64,000 nucleotides of DNA, from assembly GCF_947489365.1 (NCBI RefSeq), contig NZ_CANLDB010000004.1, positions 372,001-436,000 of the forward strand. The letters run 5' to 3'. Every line of letters begins with the position of its first letter. Position 1 is the first letter of the stretch. This stretch comes from an uncultured Nocardioides sp. GTDB taxonomy: Bacteria > Actinomycetota > Actinomycetes > Propionibacteriales > Nocardioidaceae. A program made the position numbers and the translations under genes. Under the pieces are notes generated by a model, which saw only the letters and a program-made list of their open reading frames with translations, was not told the origin of the DNA and did not search any database. This document shows positions 63,076-64,000 of this stretch, one piece after another.

Positions 63076-64000
63076 ATGAGCACCACACCCACCGACGTCC
63101 GCGACGTGATCGGCCACGGCCGCATGACCGGGCGGCAGACCGCAGCCGTCGTCGTCGCGATCTTCCTCAACGTCGTCGACGGCTTCGACATCCTCGTCAT
63201 GGCCTTCACCGGCGCGAGCGTCAGCGCCGAGTTCGGTCTCGGGCCGGGCGGTCTCGGGCTGCTGCTGTCCGCCGGCCTCGTCGGCATGGCCATCGGCTCC
63301 ATCGGCATCGCGCCGCTGGCCGACCGGGTCGGACGGCGTCCCGTCACGATCGCGAGCCTCAGCCTCATCACGGTGCTCATGGCGGCGTCCGCCCTGGCGC
63401 CGTCCGCCGCCGCGCTGGGCGCGCTCCGCTTCCTCACCGGTCTCGGGATCGGGGCGATGCTGCCGAACCTCAGCACCTTCGTCTCCGAGTTCTGCACCGC
63501 GCGCTGGCGCGAGCCCGCGATCACGCTGAACTCTCTCGGCTACGCCCTGGGCGGCACCATCGGAGGGCTGCTCGCCGCGCCGCTCATCGCGGCGTACGGC
63601 TGGCGCGCGGCCTTCTGGCTCGGCGCCGCCTTCGGCCTCACGGGCCTCCTCCTGACGCTGGCCTTCGTGCCGGAGTCGATCCACCACCTGGTCGTCCGTC
63701 GTCCGGCCGACGCCCTGGACCGCGTCAACGACGTGCTGCGCCGGATCGGCCGCGCACCCGTCGACGCGCTGCCGGCGGAGGAGACCGTCGCCCGGGCACG
63801 GCTGGCCGACATGTTCCGCGGCCCCCTCGGCCGCACCACCGTCCTGATCTGGGTCGCGTTCTTCTGCGTGATGGCGTCGTTCTACTTCGCGAACTCGTGG
63901 ACGCCGCAGCTGCTCGCCGGCGCCGGGCTGTCGGAGCAGCAGGGCATCTACGGCGGGGTCCTGCTGTCGGTCGGCGGCGTCCTCGGCGCCCTCGTCTTCG
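63076..64000 (+). CDS. Aromatic acid:H+ symporter, MFS (runs off window end)
   Basis: The visible 308 residues begin MSTTPTDVRDVIGHG and then FLNVVDGFDILVMAFTGAS, the AAHS-family TM1 signature with the DGFDxxV motif. ADRVGRRPVTIASL is the cytoplasmic motif A, LRFLTGLGIGAMLPNLSTFVSEF follows, and then the central loop and helices up to about TM8. Homologues such as VanK and PcaK import vanillate or protocatechuate by proton symport. CAGGAG precedes ATG 63076. It follows vanB by 31 bp, so it supplies substrate to the demethylase. The C-terminal third is outside the window. Confidence 0.9.
   Translation, partial: MSTTPTDVRDVIGHGRMTGRQTAAVVVAIFLNVVDGFDILVMAFTGASVSAEFGLGPGGLGLLLSAGLVGMAIGSIGIAPLADRVGRRPVTIASLSLITVLMAASALAPSAAALGALRFLTGLGIGAMLPNLSTFVSEFCTARWREPAITLNSLGYALGGTIGGLLAAPLIAAYGWRAAFWLGAAFGLTGLLLTLAFVPESIHHLVVRRPADALDRVNDVLRRIGRAPVDALPAEETVARARLADMFRGPLGRTTVLIWVAFFCVMASFYFANSWTPQLLAGAGLSEQQGIYGGVLLSVGGVLGALVF

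Overview
The window is high-GC DNA (mostly G/C at third codon positions, many GTG starts, dense 4-bp ATGA/GTGA gene overlaps) and is almost certainly chromosomal actinobacterial sequence. Nocardioides or a close relative in the Nocardioidaceae is my best guess. Three things support this: the gene order resembles the mycobacterial Rv2681-Rv2701 neighbourhood; there is a DUF222/13E12 HNH nuclease; and there are scattered copies of a repeat beginning GGTCTCGACAAGCTCGACCA. No rRNA, tRNA, CRISPR array, prophage or transposase was seen.

Layout. 1-5070 (minus): PAC2-family protein, exported HELTH metallopeptidase, dxs, a beta-propeller lactonase-like protein and a Nudix hydrolase. 5106-10729: an ATP-grasp enzyme, a SigJ/ECF41-like sigma factor operon with its own promoter, two thiamine-linked small proteins (YjbQ and MTH1187 families), and a TauD dioxygenase with a TauE exporter. 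10733-17641: aconitase, GNAT acetyltransferase, GIY-YIG protein, a repeat-rich gap and a three-gene ABC exporter. 17752-22450: VOC protein, a kinase-like gene divergent from a MarR regulator, a coiled-coil membrane protein and an Fe-S RNA methyltransferase.

22447-32199 is the conserved core. It holds a KimA-like potassium importer, divergent ceoB-ceoC, then DUF3159, OB-fold, DUF3710, dut, DUF3093, DUF4235, DUF4193, suhB and hemH. An unrecognised 142-aa gene sits between two oppositely oriented 32-bp tandem arrays, placed between ceoC and the DUF3159 gene. 32389-37445 is a 5-oxoproline utilisation operon: GntR regulator, NRAMP-fold transporter, pxpA, pxpB, pxpC and a DUF1445 protein, with two operator palindromes around one promoter.

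37488-48347: lipoprotein, MFS and aldonolactone-oxidase-like pair, TRIC channel, sepH, two-domain acyl-CoA reductase, dihydroxyacetone kinase, Nudix and HNH nuclease. 48370-53115: aldo/keto reductase-sulfurtransferase-aldo/keto reductase operon, RNase HI with a zinc ribbon, tdk and a small membrane protein. 53119-55954: an OmpR-type two-component system with a PepSY-like target, both preceded by TTCAG direct repeats. 55974-59865: phosphodiesterase, DUF5998 and an OafA-type acyltransferase. 59999-64000: an IclR-controlled vanillate demethylase cluster (vanA, vanB, aromatic-acid MFS), cut by the window end.

A theme across the window is leaderless expression. More than a dozen genes have a TANNNT-like -10 hexamer ending 6-7 nt before the start codon, which also settled several start choices.
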